From Gorsachius magnificus (taxonomy: Eukaryota; Chordata; Aves; Pelecaniformes; Ardeidae), in contig CM067085.1 in assembly GCA_034008185.1 (NCBI GenBank), positions 55,286,602 to 55,350,601 of the forward strand: a stretch of DNA of 64,000 bases. The letters are read 5' to 3'. The notes under the pieces are model-generated. The model did not search any database. It saw only the letters and a program-made list of their open reading frames with translations, and had not been told where the DNA came from. Positions 10,001-25,000 of the stretch are shown here, one piece after another (positions within the stretch are counted from its first letter, which is position 1; every line of letters starts with the position of its first letter). The position numbers and the translations under genes are program-made.

Positions 10001-13000
10001 TGGCTCTGCAGGCTCCTGAATGGCGAGTCCAGGCTCTATGCTCTTGGAGCTGGCCAGCCTGAGGAGATGCTGGCTCAAAGACAACTACTGTGCTAGGGAA
10101 GATATGGATGCTGAATGTCCTCATGTGTCCCAGAAAAACGCATGATGAATGTCTGGAGATTTCAGGTTTCAGGGAGCTGAAGAGTTAAGAAGCCACTCTA
10201 TGGTTCTGCCAGACTCCTATGAAATGGTTTGATTTCTGTGGGAAAGCTGTTTTCTTAGAAAGTCAAATCACGTGAGCTTTACTGATGAAAAGTAAAGATC
10301 TATGCAAACTAAGTTAGTGTGAAAGAACCTAACCCTAGTCATTGGATAAGGTTGCACACTTCTGTCTGGAATATTATGATAATTTATTACAAAATACATT
10401 GAATAAGTATGGTAGAGAAAATTCCAGTTAGAATGGTACCATATACTTTTGGAGTTGTGGAAAATATTGATAAAACTCTTTTTGTGTCTACAGATCCTGT
10501 AGATCTACAGATCCCAGCCTTTACATTAAATTCAACTTGTAAATATCTGAACGCTTTATCACCCAACAGTCAGTACAACTGCACTGGTACTGTACATTTT
10601 CGGGAAGAGATTAACCACCACACCTTCTATGTAGTGACAGATTATGGTGGTAAGTGTAATGCTTATTTTTGCTTTATGTTCCACATATTTCTGGAAGACC
10701 CTACTATGAATCCCACTATCTGTGTTTCCTGGGGTTGAAGATATATTTTGAGCAGCATGCTCGGCCACTCTCAGGTTCTCCGCCAGCTCCTCCTGCCTGG
10801 TCTCCTGCCCTTGTGGTTGTTCTTTGACTGCAGTCGCTGTCTTCCTTTCCCTCTCCGGCCCCAGTCTCAGCCTTCCAGTCTCCTTTCAGAGATTCTGATT
10901 TTTTGGGATTTTTTTTTTGAGAGTGAGAACATATGAGACAGCGGTGTGCCAAGTGGCCAATAGCATCCTGGCTTGTATATAGAAATAGTGTGGCCAGCAG
11001 GACTAGGGAAGTGATTGTCCCCAGTACTCGGCACTGGTGAGGCTGCACCTTGAATACTGTGTTCAGATTTGGGCCCTTCATTACAAGAAGGACACTGAGG
11101 TCCTGGAGCATGTCCAGAGAAGGGCAACGAAGCTGCTGAAGGGTCTAGAGGGCAAGTCTTATGAGGAGCAGCTGAGGCAACTGGGGTTGTTTAGCCTGGA
11201 GAAAAGGAAGCTGAGGGGAGACCTTATCAGCTACCTGAAAGGAGGTTGTAGCAAGGTGGGTGTTTGTCCCTTCTGCCAAGTAACAAGTGTTAGGACAAGA
11301 GGAAATGGCCCCAAGTTGCACCAGGGGAGGTTTAGACTGGATATTAGGAGAAATTTCTTCACCAAAAGGGTTGCCAAGTATTCAAACAGGTTGCCCAGGG
11401 AAGTGGTTGAGTCCCCGTTGCTGGAGGTATTTAAAAGACGGGTAGCTGTGGTGCTTAGGGACATGGTTTAGTGGTGAACTTGGCAGGATTAGGTTAACGG
11501 TTGGATTTGATGATCTTAAAAGTCTTTTCCAACCTAAGCGATTATGATTCTATGAACATGGCCAAATGTAAGGAAGTTTGAATGAAGAAAAAAAAAAGTG
11601 CATGCCTAGTCAAAAGCAAGTGTTAAATTCTTGATTTGAAGCAAGATGTGATACAATGATTGTAAAGAATGTCTCCAGATAAAATGATGTGTTTTTCCGA
11701 AACATTGTCCTTGGAAATAGCTTAGCTTTTATTTCTGAATTAAAAAGGAAATCAACCTAAATCAAGTAACCTGCAAATAAAAATTCAGGCCAAACATTTA
11801 AAGTTTGTTAAAATTATGAGGAAATCAAACATTTGGAAATGTTGGACAATTTTAGTAATATGTGGTTTTGCTGTATTTAACTTGTGCTGAATTAATTAAA
11901 TTTATGAAATTAATATGATGCTTTTACATATACTCAGTTTACACTTATGTATAATTTCTTTGAAAGAAATAGACTATGAAAAAATATTACATCTTGTTGG
12001 TATCTTGTTTTAGTATCCAATGAAATTTAATTCAATCAAAGTAGGCAAAAAGAGGAATATTTTGCATTTTCATTCAAATATTTCCTTCCCTCCCCATTAT
12101 TTTTCTTTTACAACAGCTCCAGAAAAGCCACAAAACCTTACAGTAGATCCTTATGAAAGAAATGTGTCCGTTAGCTGGGAGGCACCTAGTAACAGTTCAA
12201 AAGGTCCTGTACATGGCTATAGGGTGAAGTGCAGTGACAGAGGTAAGTATATACCCTTTCATTATTGAATAATTCATTGCATGTTTTAATATTTACAGGT
12301 CACCAAGCATGATGCACTGTCAAACCATATTGGAATCTCTTCAAACTGCTGATTTTTATTTTTTTTTTTATACAAACATTTAAAGTTTTTTCCCTTTGAG
12401 GTTGTTCATGTTAAACCATGTGGTTATTCAGTTTACCATTTCAGGACACAACTCTGTCAGTTCTCATGCTTTTTATGTTAAGAATAAGTTATGACAAGAT
12501 CATCAGTTGCCTGATCACTTTGCCACATGGTGCTCTGTCTCAGAATATGCTGCTATAGCCAGTTAATGTATTCTCTGAAAAGACAGGAACCTGCCTTCTT
12601 AGTAACAACAATGTAAAAGTCAGGGGTCCTAAGTATGGCAGTTAGCATATACATGTTTAGATAGGTAAAGGTAGGTGGTTGTCTTCTACTGAACCGTCAT
12701 TCCTTTCAGATATGCTGTTTTAGGCCACCCTACATTGAGATGGCTAAGTCTGTATCTGTTATGCTGGGACCATGTTTTCCAGGTGTGAGCTTTTCTTCAA
12801 AACAAGGACTGGAAAATGATGTTTGGAAAATTAAGAGCCTGATACATGATTCCAGGAAATATATGTCAGGTTTAAGCTTGTCCTGGATTAATTCATTCTT
12901 TCTGTTCACATACTGCATGTTTTATAAACCTGGACTGCTGCAGGAATCTAAGGCTGTCATCCTTAGGCATTCCCCAGATACACATAATCTCTCCCATTCT

Positions 13001-16000
13001 CCATACCGTGAATTTGACCATTACCCAAAAGGATGGCAGCCCCATGCACCGAGGTAGTATGCTGCGGTGTGGGGAGGTCACATCTGAAGCATCCAGAAGG
13101 AAAGATGGAAAGGCCAGTGCTCCCCAGTTCCCCAAGTCACCAAAGCCCCAGCTGCAGTGTGGCTAATAGCTTCGCTCATGTTGCTTCTCATGCAATTCCT
13201 TTCTGTCCTGCTTGCCACTACCAAAAGCACACATCTCTTGCATCATACCAGAACAGACTTGGCCAGTGTGCAGAGTGACTTTTGACATCTGTCTACTAAT
13301 TCCCAAGCTGAACATGGAAGAAAGTATCAACTGCTCTTTATCAATGTGCTTTATGTTAATTTTTAATTACACCCATTGAAATGACATACTGAGAAAGCGA
13401 AAACCAAAACAGAAAAAAACCTCAACCTTCTACCTTTTTGATGAATATATTTACATTTTTTTCACCTTTTTGGTGAATATATTTATTCCTCTTCCTGAGC
13501 CTTCACTTAACATTAGTAAGCAAGACAAACCAACCAACTACAAGGTAATTAAAATAGAAGTACACATGACAGTGTTTCAGGTAGTGTAGGAGTTCCTGTG
13601 CTTCTAATGTACTTTTCATTAATTTCATTAATTAATTTCTTTTTTTCTTAGACATAAAATATGTCAACAGAACTAAGGCTACTTGCGGTGGCTTAGAACC
13701 TTTTACCAAAGGTTCTGTAGAAGTGACTCCATATACGAACAGCAAATATAATGATAATAATAAATTGTTTGGAGAAACTGAAACATGTAACTTTAGAACA
13801 AAACCATCAGGTAAGTCTCTTGTTCACTAACTGTTACGAACAAGGCTGATATTAAAACACAGGGAATATGTACTTGCTTATCGTGCTTCATTTAAATAAC
13901 ATCTGTTATTACTATTAGCCAAAAAACTGATTAACTTAAAAATAATTTTATTGACATTAATATCATTAGTTTATTTTTTAATTACTTAACCTATTTTAAT
14001 TATGCATTTAGTATTAGTATTTGTTTATATATACCAGATTTTAAAAAATATTTCTGTATTCAGTTGAAATTCTTGATAAGATTTTAGAAAGTGTTGTGTC
14101 CCAACCTAAAGAAAAATTTCAAATTAAACAAAAAGAAAATGAGAAACATTTGTTTTTTCTTTGTGGCATGAAAGCTTCAAGGATGTGCAGAATGTACCTT
14201 CTGTTTGTAGTTGCCTGTTCACTCAAAGCAGACCTGCATTACTCAGGCTACATCAATACTGATGTCTGTACTGGGTTTGGTTAGTTTGGACATATACGTA
14301 CACAGTCGGCTTCTAAGACTCTACATTAGGTTAAAGCCAAATGTGTGCCCATCCTTGGCTGTCAGAAAGCTCTGTGCACTTTTTGGGGCTATACTCCCAC
14401 GGTCCTGATTATTTGTTTGCCATACATATTCAATTGATAGAACTACAAGAAAACCTAAATAAACCCCAAAACCCAACAGATTTTGCAGATATTTTCCTGA
14501 TGCAGACAAGGCATAATAGAGATGAAATCCTTTCTATTTTGTTGGTTTGTTTTTTTTTTCCTTTTAATCTTCAGATGTAGACCCTCATACTGTTTTAATC
14601 CATTCTTTGAGGAAAAAAACAAAACTACAAACCAAAACCAAAACCATCCAAAACCCCCATGTTTATGTAACTTCTTCCAGTACTTTTTCAGCTCTAGTTC
14701 CACCTCTTCCAGACTCAGCTAATACAGATACAACTGTAGGGAAATTATGATGGTTTATACCAACCTTTAATTTAATAAAAATTTGGGTTTCTTTTAGTGA
14801 AAAATAAAATATTATTTTTGTGCTAGTGATGCAATGATAGTTTAAAGTGGTGATTTTTTTTTTCCGTAACAGCAGGAATAATTAAATATTTTGTTGCTTT
14901 TAGCACTCCTGAAAAGTATGTAGAAATATATATATAAGAACATTAAATCTGACTGCTGTTTTTATTAAATGTGTTTCTGTAGATCTTTGGGAAATACAGG
15001 GGCTTCTGGCAGACTATTGTTTTGAAATTGAACCCTACACCTCTGTGGAATAAACAGAGCTTTTGTATCCAGTTTTATAGACAATCCATGAAAACATTAG
15101 AATCTCCCTATTACTCTGGGTCATTGAGCTAACAAATTTTAGTTTATAGTTAAAAGAATACAGGGATCAAAATTATCACCTGAAGCCCGATGGAAAAAAA
15201 AAAAGTGAATAAATTAATTGATTGATAATGTAAACCATTTGATCTGAGACTTAACTCTAACAGAAATTGAAAAATGTCTTTAATTTTTAGACAGCTGTAA
15301 TTTGAGCATGGTTATGATTTTTCTCTCTATGATAATCAAGTTTGAGCACATTATGTTTTGGAGTCCCCACTTTCTGGGGCTCCACTGATATTTTAATAGC
15401 TCAGGTGAAGATTACAGTCCACGATATAAGTTTATGGATCTGGAAAACAACCTCAGCTCCCTTATTTTTTGAGAAAATAACAAATTGCTTGCCTTCATGA
15501 ATTAATGGTATTTATTAAACATTCTCCAACTGTTACAACTGTTGATAACGTGATCAAGCAATAGTTATCAATATCAAAAATAGTTTTATGGCTTCTTGAA
15601 CAAGAGACTACATCAGTAGAGCACAACTCCTTGGAAGTAGAAAACCCCCTACATTTTATAAAATATTTTTTAACTTTGACAAACACACAGCCTCTAGAAA
15701 TGTTCACTTTCTCCTTGTGACAGCTCTTTCGGTAGTATCCTTAATGGGAATCTAACAAATCTGTTCTCTGGATAAAAATTAGCAGATACGTCGTAACAGC
15801 ACACTCGGCCAAGTAAAATATCCTGCCACTCCCCACATAGGATATTTGATTTGCTCATAAAGCCTCACACATCTTAGCTCTTCATGTGAAGAAAAAAGTG
15901 ACTTTTTTTTTTTTTTAATTAATATGCTAGCTTGCAAATTGAAGTGATTTTGAAGAAAATTTCTATGTTGGTTTTCTACTGAAATGTGGCTAATGGAGCT

Positions 16001-19000
16001 GCCTTACGTAGAAGTTTATTTACTTTCTGAAGGGTTTTGTCAGCTCTCAGCGAAAGCTCCCTTGGGCTGTGCCTCCAGTCTGAAACCCATTTGCTACAAC
16101 ATACAAAATTAAAGAGTAAAAAGTTTTTTGTGGTTTTAGACCAGCTTTAAGACAAAGTGACACTTCAGGTGAAAGGATACTATTCCAAATATTAAGATAT
16201 ACTAGTAAGTCCTGGTAGGAGAGTTTCATTTAAGAAGTTTTGAAACATACACTCACACAGACAACTGTTTGTTCCCCTATCTTGTCTGGCGTCCCATGTT
16301 CCTAAAATGAGAAAGTGATGTCAGATGCAAGAGAGACAGCTGCCACCATCATCATCATAATCTTTGCAGACTGGTTGTCAGTAGAGCTCTGATTTTACCA
16401 GCATTTTCAGTTCCACTTCACATCTTTTCCAGTTCAGATAAGCCTATGGTTAACTCAAAATAGGTTTTATCTACCTTGTTAAATTGGGACTGCAGTTTTT
16501 AAGGAAGAAAATGTATGAAATTATTAAGAGAGAAGATAACAGACATGAACACATACAGCTCTTGAAACATTTTGTTTGAAGTTATGAGAATAGAATCAGT
16601 AACACTTCTTTTGTGAACAGAACCAATGGAGGTGACTGCAGTTAATGTAACATTGACAGCTGATAATGCTGTCCAAATTCAGTGCAAAAATCAAACAGTG
16701 AATGGAGAAAAAACGGTATTTGAATTGACTTGGGAAAACGATGGAGTAAACGACAGCAACGAAAATACATGTGATTTTAAAAGAGAAAATCTCTTCTACT
16801 TGACAAACTATACATTTAAGGTAAGTAGGCGTATTAAATTAAATATAAAAAAGATTGCTGTATTTTCATTGTTTAAGCATATTATACTTGATTTTAGGAA
16901 AAAAGGCAAATATGGTGACAGAGGAGTTAATGCGCATGTGCCTAGTCTATCAATCAATCCCTTGTTCCGCATAGGTTCTGACCGCATGAAAAATACAAGA
17001 TAAATAGACTGTTTGTACTTGGGACAGAGAGAAATTTGTGGGTTCCATAAGTTTTCAAATAGTTTCTTAAGCATAACTGATATTTTAATGTTGAAAACAT
17101 AATGAAAATTTAATGAATGTGTGACTGTCATTTCAATCTGAGGATAAATATAGGATTTAAGTCTTGAGGTAATTGCTCAGAAATAAATTGTTCAGAATTT
17201 TACACTGTGAAGATTTTTGATGCTTCAGGGACTAGTTAGAGTGAAGCAGTTGAGATCCTTTCACATGTCCTTCCATCAGCCTTTTACGAAGCCAGTCCTT
17301 GTTTTCATACAAAATACATCATCCTCTGTTTACAAGCTTCACTTTCCTGAAGGCCTCCTATTTTCCTTCAGGCATTTCACCCTTTTGGCATTTGTTGCTT
17401 GCAAAGCCAATGGTCTTGTGTTGTTCCCTTAATGTGGCCAGTAGGAATATTTTTTATATCTTGGTATCTCCTCTCAGTAAAGTTTAGGTAAGAAGTAAGC
17501 AGTAGGGATGATGGAGTTTTATTACTTTCAGAAACCAGTTTCACTCATTTACCACAATCTTTTCCTCTTTTCTCTGTGTCTTCCCAAGGAAATGCAGTAT
17601 CAGACAACTTGAGTAGTCTAGGTTTATTCCAAGCCTTTGTCAGTATTTTTCTGACAGATTCTGCTCAGAAAGCTTTGTATTTGGAAAATAAAGAAGAGGT
17701 CCTGTAGTAGGACCAAAAGATGCTTGCATTGCCCCCATACTACGAGACCATTGCTCTCTTGTAAGCTTTTTGTGTGCCACTTTCAGTGAGCAGTTTGCCC
17801 TACAGAAGAAACTGTCTTCTGCTTGCGTCTAAGCTGGCTTCTGCTTTGAACTTATTTTGTCCAATTCTTACTGGAAAAACAGAGAAAGCCTTATGGCCTT
17901 AACTAGTAATGAAAGGATTCTGGGTCAAGTTATGGGAGGCTCAAGAAAAAAAAACCACAGATCACCTGTGAGGGTTGGCAGATGTCACGATTCCCTTCTA
18001 TCTGCACACTAAATTGTTCAGGGAATAAACAGGAGCCTACCCAGCATACTTTTTGGCTTAGTGGTGTTTTGACCCCAACTGCTGCTCTAGGTTTCTGGCT
18101 TTTGCTATTTGAGAAAATTCTTGCTTGTTTTCTCTGCTGCCTCTGCTACTCCTCTGGATGTTGCCACCTTCCATGGCTTTCTTCCCAGCTTCAGAATTCA
18201 GAAACCACCAACCCCCTGAACACACCCTTTCAGGGCCGAGGGTGGGAGCCGGGGCACACTCCTGTGCGTCCTCAGGAGAGGTTTCTCTTAAGGGATAGGG
18301 CAGGCTCAGTAAGAACTCAGCCTGCAGTCAGCAATGGTGCTGAAAGCCCTTCTTCTCCCTGTTTGGATGGTTTGCAGCAGGAGAATACTACTATTAAAAT
18401 CACTGTTATTCACTCCTGCTAGTATTCTCTACTGTTTAGTATTACATCTTTAAGTTTAATTGTAAGATTAATTTTTCTTCACAAGAAAAGTGTGAAATAG
18501 TTGATGTACAAACTTCAAGCTGCCTATTAGATCTTCTAGGAACTTCTATTAAGGAAATTTAAAAGATTGGATAAGTGTAAAATACATTATGAAATGTAAA
18601 CACATCTAAACAAAGTTAGTATTCTAACACCAGTTAAAGTATCCAAAAGTTAATGTTGCAAGAAAGCAGCTTATTTATAAGTTTATTTTGGCTTCTATCA
18701 TTTAACTTTTCATTAATTACTTCCCATATAGGAACTTGTATTAAAAATATCCAATTCAGTTGACTAGTTGTATATTTACTGTTGAAGCAAATAGAAAAAT
18801 GATGTTTTATTAGATGTTGCGTGGTTATTTTTCAAATTTGAGAGATTTAATTTTGATTTGATAAGAGATAAATTTGATTTTTTTTCCTCAAGATATATCT
18901 GATTTTGATTTTCTAAAATGTGTTTCCTATTTCATTAACTTTTTTTCCCGGTCACCTACATATTTCTTATTACTTAGGTGGAAATCTGAGCCACACTATA

Positions 19001-22000
19001 AATGGCCATACAAAGATTGATAGCAGATCCTGCTGTCAGTGAGATTGATTCATTGAAAATAGATGGATGTATTTTGAATATCCATTGTGCCTTGATTTTT
19101 AAAAAAATGTATGCAGAAGTTTTTACTTGTTATACCTTAATATCTCTATTATTCTCACCCACTGCATGCAGATCTTAGTGTATAATGGAGAACATAGAGG
19201 GAAGCCAGTAATGAAGAGTATAAGAACCAGATGTAAGTAAATACATACAGCATTTTTACTTCTAGAATTTAGCACAGTATAGAGTAATAGTGTAAATTGT
19301 GAATTCCATTACAATTGCTCCTAAATAAAAATCCAAACTGCCTGTTTTTATAGTTAATAGTTGATCTGCATTTGAAAATATAATATCCTCATTCAGCATT
19401 GTTGTAAGAGATTATGCTGACAAGTCATTGACCATAATTCAGAATTATTACACAGCTGCATTTTCATCAGGAAATACTTGAATGCAACTAGAAATTAATT
19501 TCTCTAACTTAAATTATTCACTTTAGGAATATTTTCCTGTGTTCAGATCCTGTATTTCAGGAGCTGAACATCTGTGACTTGTCAGGGACTCCCAACTCCC
19601 AGATCAGGAGCAACTGAGAGCTCCACTGCTCAGGTGTGCAGGTCACACAGAGCAGGAGATAACTGTGGTGATGCTGAACCAATGAGTGAATTGTGGTATT
19701 TTGACAGGTGGACATGGACAGTTTAAGTGAAAATTTTCTTAATGAAGAAATAAGATTCCCTTCTTTTCTGTGAGCTTAAGAGTTTTTGGCACTTTGGAAT
19801 AACAAACTTAAACTAAACACTTAAAGATAATTGTTTAGTTCTTGTCACAAAAAAATCAATGAGTCCTGGTTCTAGGAAGTATATAGATTAAAAAAAAAAA
19901 GGAAAAAAGGTAGTTTTAAAATGCCATTAATTATGTATTCAAGAAATAATAAATGCATTCTTTTTCTGTTGCTAGATAATTCTAGAGCCCTGATTATATT
20001 CTTGGCATTCTTGATCATTGTGACATCAATTGCTTTATTACTGGTTCTGTACAAAATCTATGATCTTCACAAAAAAAAGCTTAGGTAAGCTTCCTGTTTC
20101 TTTTCCTCTCTTATAAAAATTTTGGGGGGTGGAGGCTTTCTGTTTTTCCACAATATTTCCCAACAGGTAGTACAAAAATGTTACACATTTGCTATTTGAT
20201 TAATACTGGGAGAAGACATCCTTTTACCTTTTAATCCTTTCAAAAGAGACTCAGGTTTTGGTGGCTTGTCTGACAATGTAAATATGATGAAATAGATTTA
20301 AAATTTCTCTACCATACCCTTTCTCAGGGCACAGAAGAACTGATCTGCTGGAACAAAATGTTTTGTCACTAATTTTATGCAAAAATATTCACAAATATCT
20401 GGAAAACCTTTCCTCCATGATTTAAGTTAAAAGTAAAAATAATGCACAATTTCTTGGAACTCTTTCAAATGCATATTCACCCAAAAAAATATCTCAGGGA
20501 GGCTTTGTTTATTATGGTCATCTCTAGGGGACTTGGCAGTTCTGTAGGACAGCGGATGGTGATAGCAGAATGGTCATTGCCTTCCTTGATGACGGTGCTA
20601 GACCCCTGGAAAGCCAGGCTGACTGCTGCTATTGCTGTGAAGGAAAGCTGGTGTAATGTATGAGGGGGCATTTGCTGCTGGTAGAGATGGAGGAGTTAGG
20701 GCAAATTCTTCAGAAACCGCTCAGTCCTCTGGCAACAGCAGAACTTGGGGACTCATGTCTTCCAACCCCTTTCCCTTCCTGGCTCTTCCCCTTAGGAGTA
20801 CTGGGAGCTGCTCTTGCTCAGATGCGAGCTTTTGTGGTTAGGGAAGCAAAACTATTTTTTTGCTTGTACAGCTCCAAAGAGTCTGGCTTGTTCTTGGCTA
20901 CTTAGCATTTAAACTTAATTTGATTATATTTTATATATGTGTTAGTAGATTGTCACTTAATTAGCAAGAGAAACAAAGACTGTGAGCAGTCACTTGGTGA
21001 AGAAATTAAAGGCATGTTTGCTGCAGGAGATACGGACAAAATTATGCAAGCAGTAAAGCTGTTTGATGTGACTCCCTTGTTTCTCCCCCTCAGCAGTGCT
21101 CAGAGTAGGAAGACAAGGATCCTGTACATCCCAGTTGTAGCCTTCTTGTTTCACAGAGAGCTTGTAATGCAGTCCGCTGGCTATGAACAGTCTTGGTATT
21201 CACATGCAGAACTGCTTTTGTTTAACTCACTATCATGTATATATATATTTCTAGTCAAAGCTTTTACAGATGCTTTTGCTTCTTTCAGCAATTCTTCTGA
21301 AGGCGTGAACCTTGTTGCGGGTAAGTAGCTTTATATATTTACCAAGTGGAAACAAAATTAGTCACATGGGTTGCTGCCACCTTTGGATTGTTTACGTTCT
21401 AGGTTGTATTCATAGATTACAGATATCAATATGATAACACCTCATTTAGAGGGAAAAAAATACTGTAGGACATGCATAGAAGAAGTATTTATACTTACAT
21501 GAACTGAAAGTTTATCAGTGTTTCAAAAATTCTTCTTTATTATTTAATTACAAACCCAATTTTGTTATCCCAGATGATGGTTGTGATATGCTTAACCCTG
21601 AGAGTAAGTCCAGAATCAAATACAGCTTCAACCAGAATTTCCCTTTCCTGTGAACCTTTTTCAAAACATGAATTCAAATATAAGTCGGTCATTTTTACTG
21701 CAAAGTTTTGAAGACTTTCAAATCCCAAAGACTGAAACCGAACATTATGTGCAACTTTTTGCACAAGATTTCAAAGCCTATGAAGAAAGACAGAATCAGT
21801 CAATACCAGAAAGCTTCAAGAAAAAAATAATTTATGACATTCAAGCCCACAGAAATTAACAATGTGAAATGGGAAGTAATACTGTGTTGATATTCAAATC
21901 CATTTGCTTAGACACACCATTGTTAAAAAGAAAACCCTTTTCAATGCAAATGAAAAATGAATAAATGTCTAGTTAGAGAAATTAAAACTTGTTCAGTCAT

Positions 22001-25000
22001 TACTTCAGTCATTAAAGGTGATATTGCAGATTATTGCAACTCAGGAATAAGTTGGAGAAAATTTGGAAAAGTAGGTAATAGGTGTTGTTACATTTGTAGG
22101 TTGCTTGCACAGTAATCCATTTTACCGCTGACCTTAAATGATCAGAATTACAGCAGAGGGCAAGGCCATGTAACTGTTGTGGGTGTTGGGGCTGTTGCTG
22201 GGACCTGAATGTGACAATCACCACTTTGTACAGCAGCACTGTTAATGCAGTGTTCCTGCACGTGGCCACCTCCTGAGGTGTCTCCAGTCAGGCAGCAGAA
22301 CTAAACAAGTTCTGTTATTCCCAGGGCCTGTTTGCTCGCAGCTGGCTCAGGCAACACCATATTTTTTTTATTTTTTTTTAAATAAACATGCTTAGTTAAA
22401 ATATAGAGGTTTGTCCTTCTGTCAATTTATTTGGCAATTTGAGAATTATGTTTACTGAATGCAGTTTACACTTTCAAAGTCGGTAATGACAAATGTTCAA
22501 TGTATTTACACAGTTAAAGATGATGACAAGCAACTTCTGAACATAGAGCCAATACCTGCAGAGCAATTGCTGGACATGTATAAGAGGAAGATTGCTGATG
22601 AAGGAAGACTTTTCTTGGATGAATTTCAGGTTTGTCATTGGTTCAAAATATACCACAGATTTGTAGCCAGGTAGTTGGAAGAATTCTGTTCAAGAGCACA
22701 TTTGAAGTACATGCACTGGTTATAAATGAATAAAAAGAAGAATCTAGAAAACTGAGTGAATTCTCATCTAAGGTCAAATAGGCTTCAGTTAATTTTGCTA
22801 CCAAGCTCTCATCATTATAAGATAATGGTACTTTTCTTTCCCCCCTCCTTTTCAGCAAAAGTATAAAATACACATTCTAAATATTTCTCATTCTAAAGTA
22901 CCTTTTAATGCTTATTTTTAATACTTTCTTTCACTGCATAGCTATGGGCATATAAAAAAACATATCATCGTGGATATGTATGTTATTTATATTAAGGGAA
23001 AATAAGTATGTTTGTTTAAGAAATGTGTGAAGTGGTATCGTATGAAAAAGAATGTTATCTTCCAGGCTCAGTAGTACCGAATTTCTTCCACATGTATTTC
23101 ACTATAAATAGAAGCTATTTTAAATATGTGCTTACCTAATAAAAGAAATATTGCATTTTACAGAGTATTCCTAGAGTTTTCACTAAATTTTCAATAAAGG
23201 AGGCCAAAAAAAGCCATAATCAGAACAAAAACCGTTACATTGATATCCTTCCATGTGAGTATTTGTTAAAATTTTTGCACGTTTTATAAATATCTGTTTT
23301 CTCAGTGCCTTAAGATAATATAATTATTTTGTTTTAAATGATTTAAACAGATGATCATAACCGTGTTGAGCTCTCAGAGATCCCAGGAGACCCAGGATCA
23401 GACTATATCAATGCAAGTTATATTGATGTGAGTGACTTTTACTTAAAAAAAGTCTCAGGAACTATTGAAGAAACTCTGTAGTCTGTACATTTCATGTATC
23501 AAGCACCTTTGAGGATTTCCATTTGAGTTCTTTCCATAGCTGTAATGTATTAGGTATTACTTGACTGTTGCATATTGAATTTATTTTTGAAGTTGAAAAT
23601 CTTTTAAATTGTTCATGCTTGTTTCTAAAAGTGGGTAACAATGTACTTTTTATAGGGCTTCAAAGAACCAAGAAAATACATTGCTGCACAAGGTAATTTT
23701 TAACTCTAAAAGAATACGCTTTCTTTATTCACTAATTTTTTGTTAGAGAGTAGTAAAAAAGTATTACTAAATTTAAAGAAAAATTGAAAATCTGACATTT
23801 TGAAATTTAATATGAAAAATTTGCCAATGAGTTTTTGCTTAGGGAATTTTGTGAAGATGAATAAATTGTACTTCAAAGGCAGATTTCTCATGATGCATAA
23901 TTTGACACCAAAATTTTTCAGATTTCACAGCTATGAATTAATGATATATATGAGACTTTTAAAATGCTATAGCCTAATGGCAGAAGTCATGATGAAATCA
24001 AATGTGTGGCTGCCATTTGTGTGATCTCTGGTTAGCTTTTCAGACTTGCATGGCTGAGCATGTCAAGAAAGCAAGCAGTTTTTTTCACGCAGTTGCACGC
24101 TTTGAAAAACTCCCATAAAATATCTCATGCTAGGCCCCAAGGATGAAACCACAGATGATTTCTGGAGAATGATCTGGGAACAGAAGGCAACAATCATTGT
24201 CATGGTGACTCGCTGTGAGGAAGGAAAAAGGGTGAGAAATATCCATCCTTCCATCCATCCTTCCATCCATCCATCCATCCATCCTTCTTTTGTCTGAAAA
24301 CAGAAAGGGTTGCTGTGCTGTGGTGGATTACATTTTCTTCTTAGTACTTCATTTTCATTCTTTCCTGTCCTCTCATAGTGGCAGAACCTATGCTGAAAAG
24401 CATGCCAAAACAGTCTTGCCTTATGGAATTACCAGTCTTACCAGAAAAAGTCACTTTAGTCACAGCTATAAGTAGCAGAGGGTGAGCTTCCAAATTACAG
24501 CTGAGAAATTCAGAAAAGGGTTCATGGTAGAACTCTAGCTCCTCACAGACCTGTCATAAAAGGTATGGTTTGTATTTTTCTCCTGTCTATTGTCTTCTGA
24601 TATCCTGGCAATACCCTCAGTAAATCCTAGAAAGAATATATTTTTCATCCTTTGTCTTTGCCCTTCCTTTAACTGGAAGGTTGGGTGCTTCTGGCTTGCT
24701 TTTGTTCCTTATTCCAGGCACAGCAGGAAGAAGAGGAACTGCTGTTTTAACTGCTTTTAAAGATGAAAAGGTTGGCAGCATGCAGATTTACAGCATCCCC
24801 AGGCTGATGTTACAGGCAGACAGGAGAAACGTCCCTCACTGAAGACTGAAAAAGAAGCCATAGAAGTAGCTGCAAACTTTTATATAGACTTCAGGCTGTT
24901 CACTTTTTCAAATAGCATACAGGATTTTTTCCCCACTTTATGTTCCAAGTTAAATTCCATGGGCATAAACTTCAGGTCAGAGACCTGAATTGTTGGATAT

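Noticed and set aside
10508..10520. Second acceptor 'ctacag' inside the exon starting 10494
   Set aside because: Using it shifts the frame and soon meets a stop.
11231..11464. Minus-strand open frame within the CR1
   Set aside because: Antisense shadow of the CR1 ORF2 fragment.
18970..19030. Possible PTPRC exon after 'ttattacttag' near 18978
   Set aside because: The required phase-0 frame hits TGA at the fourth codon, while the exon at 19172 fits phase, length and homology.
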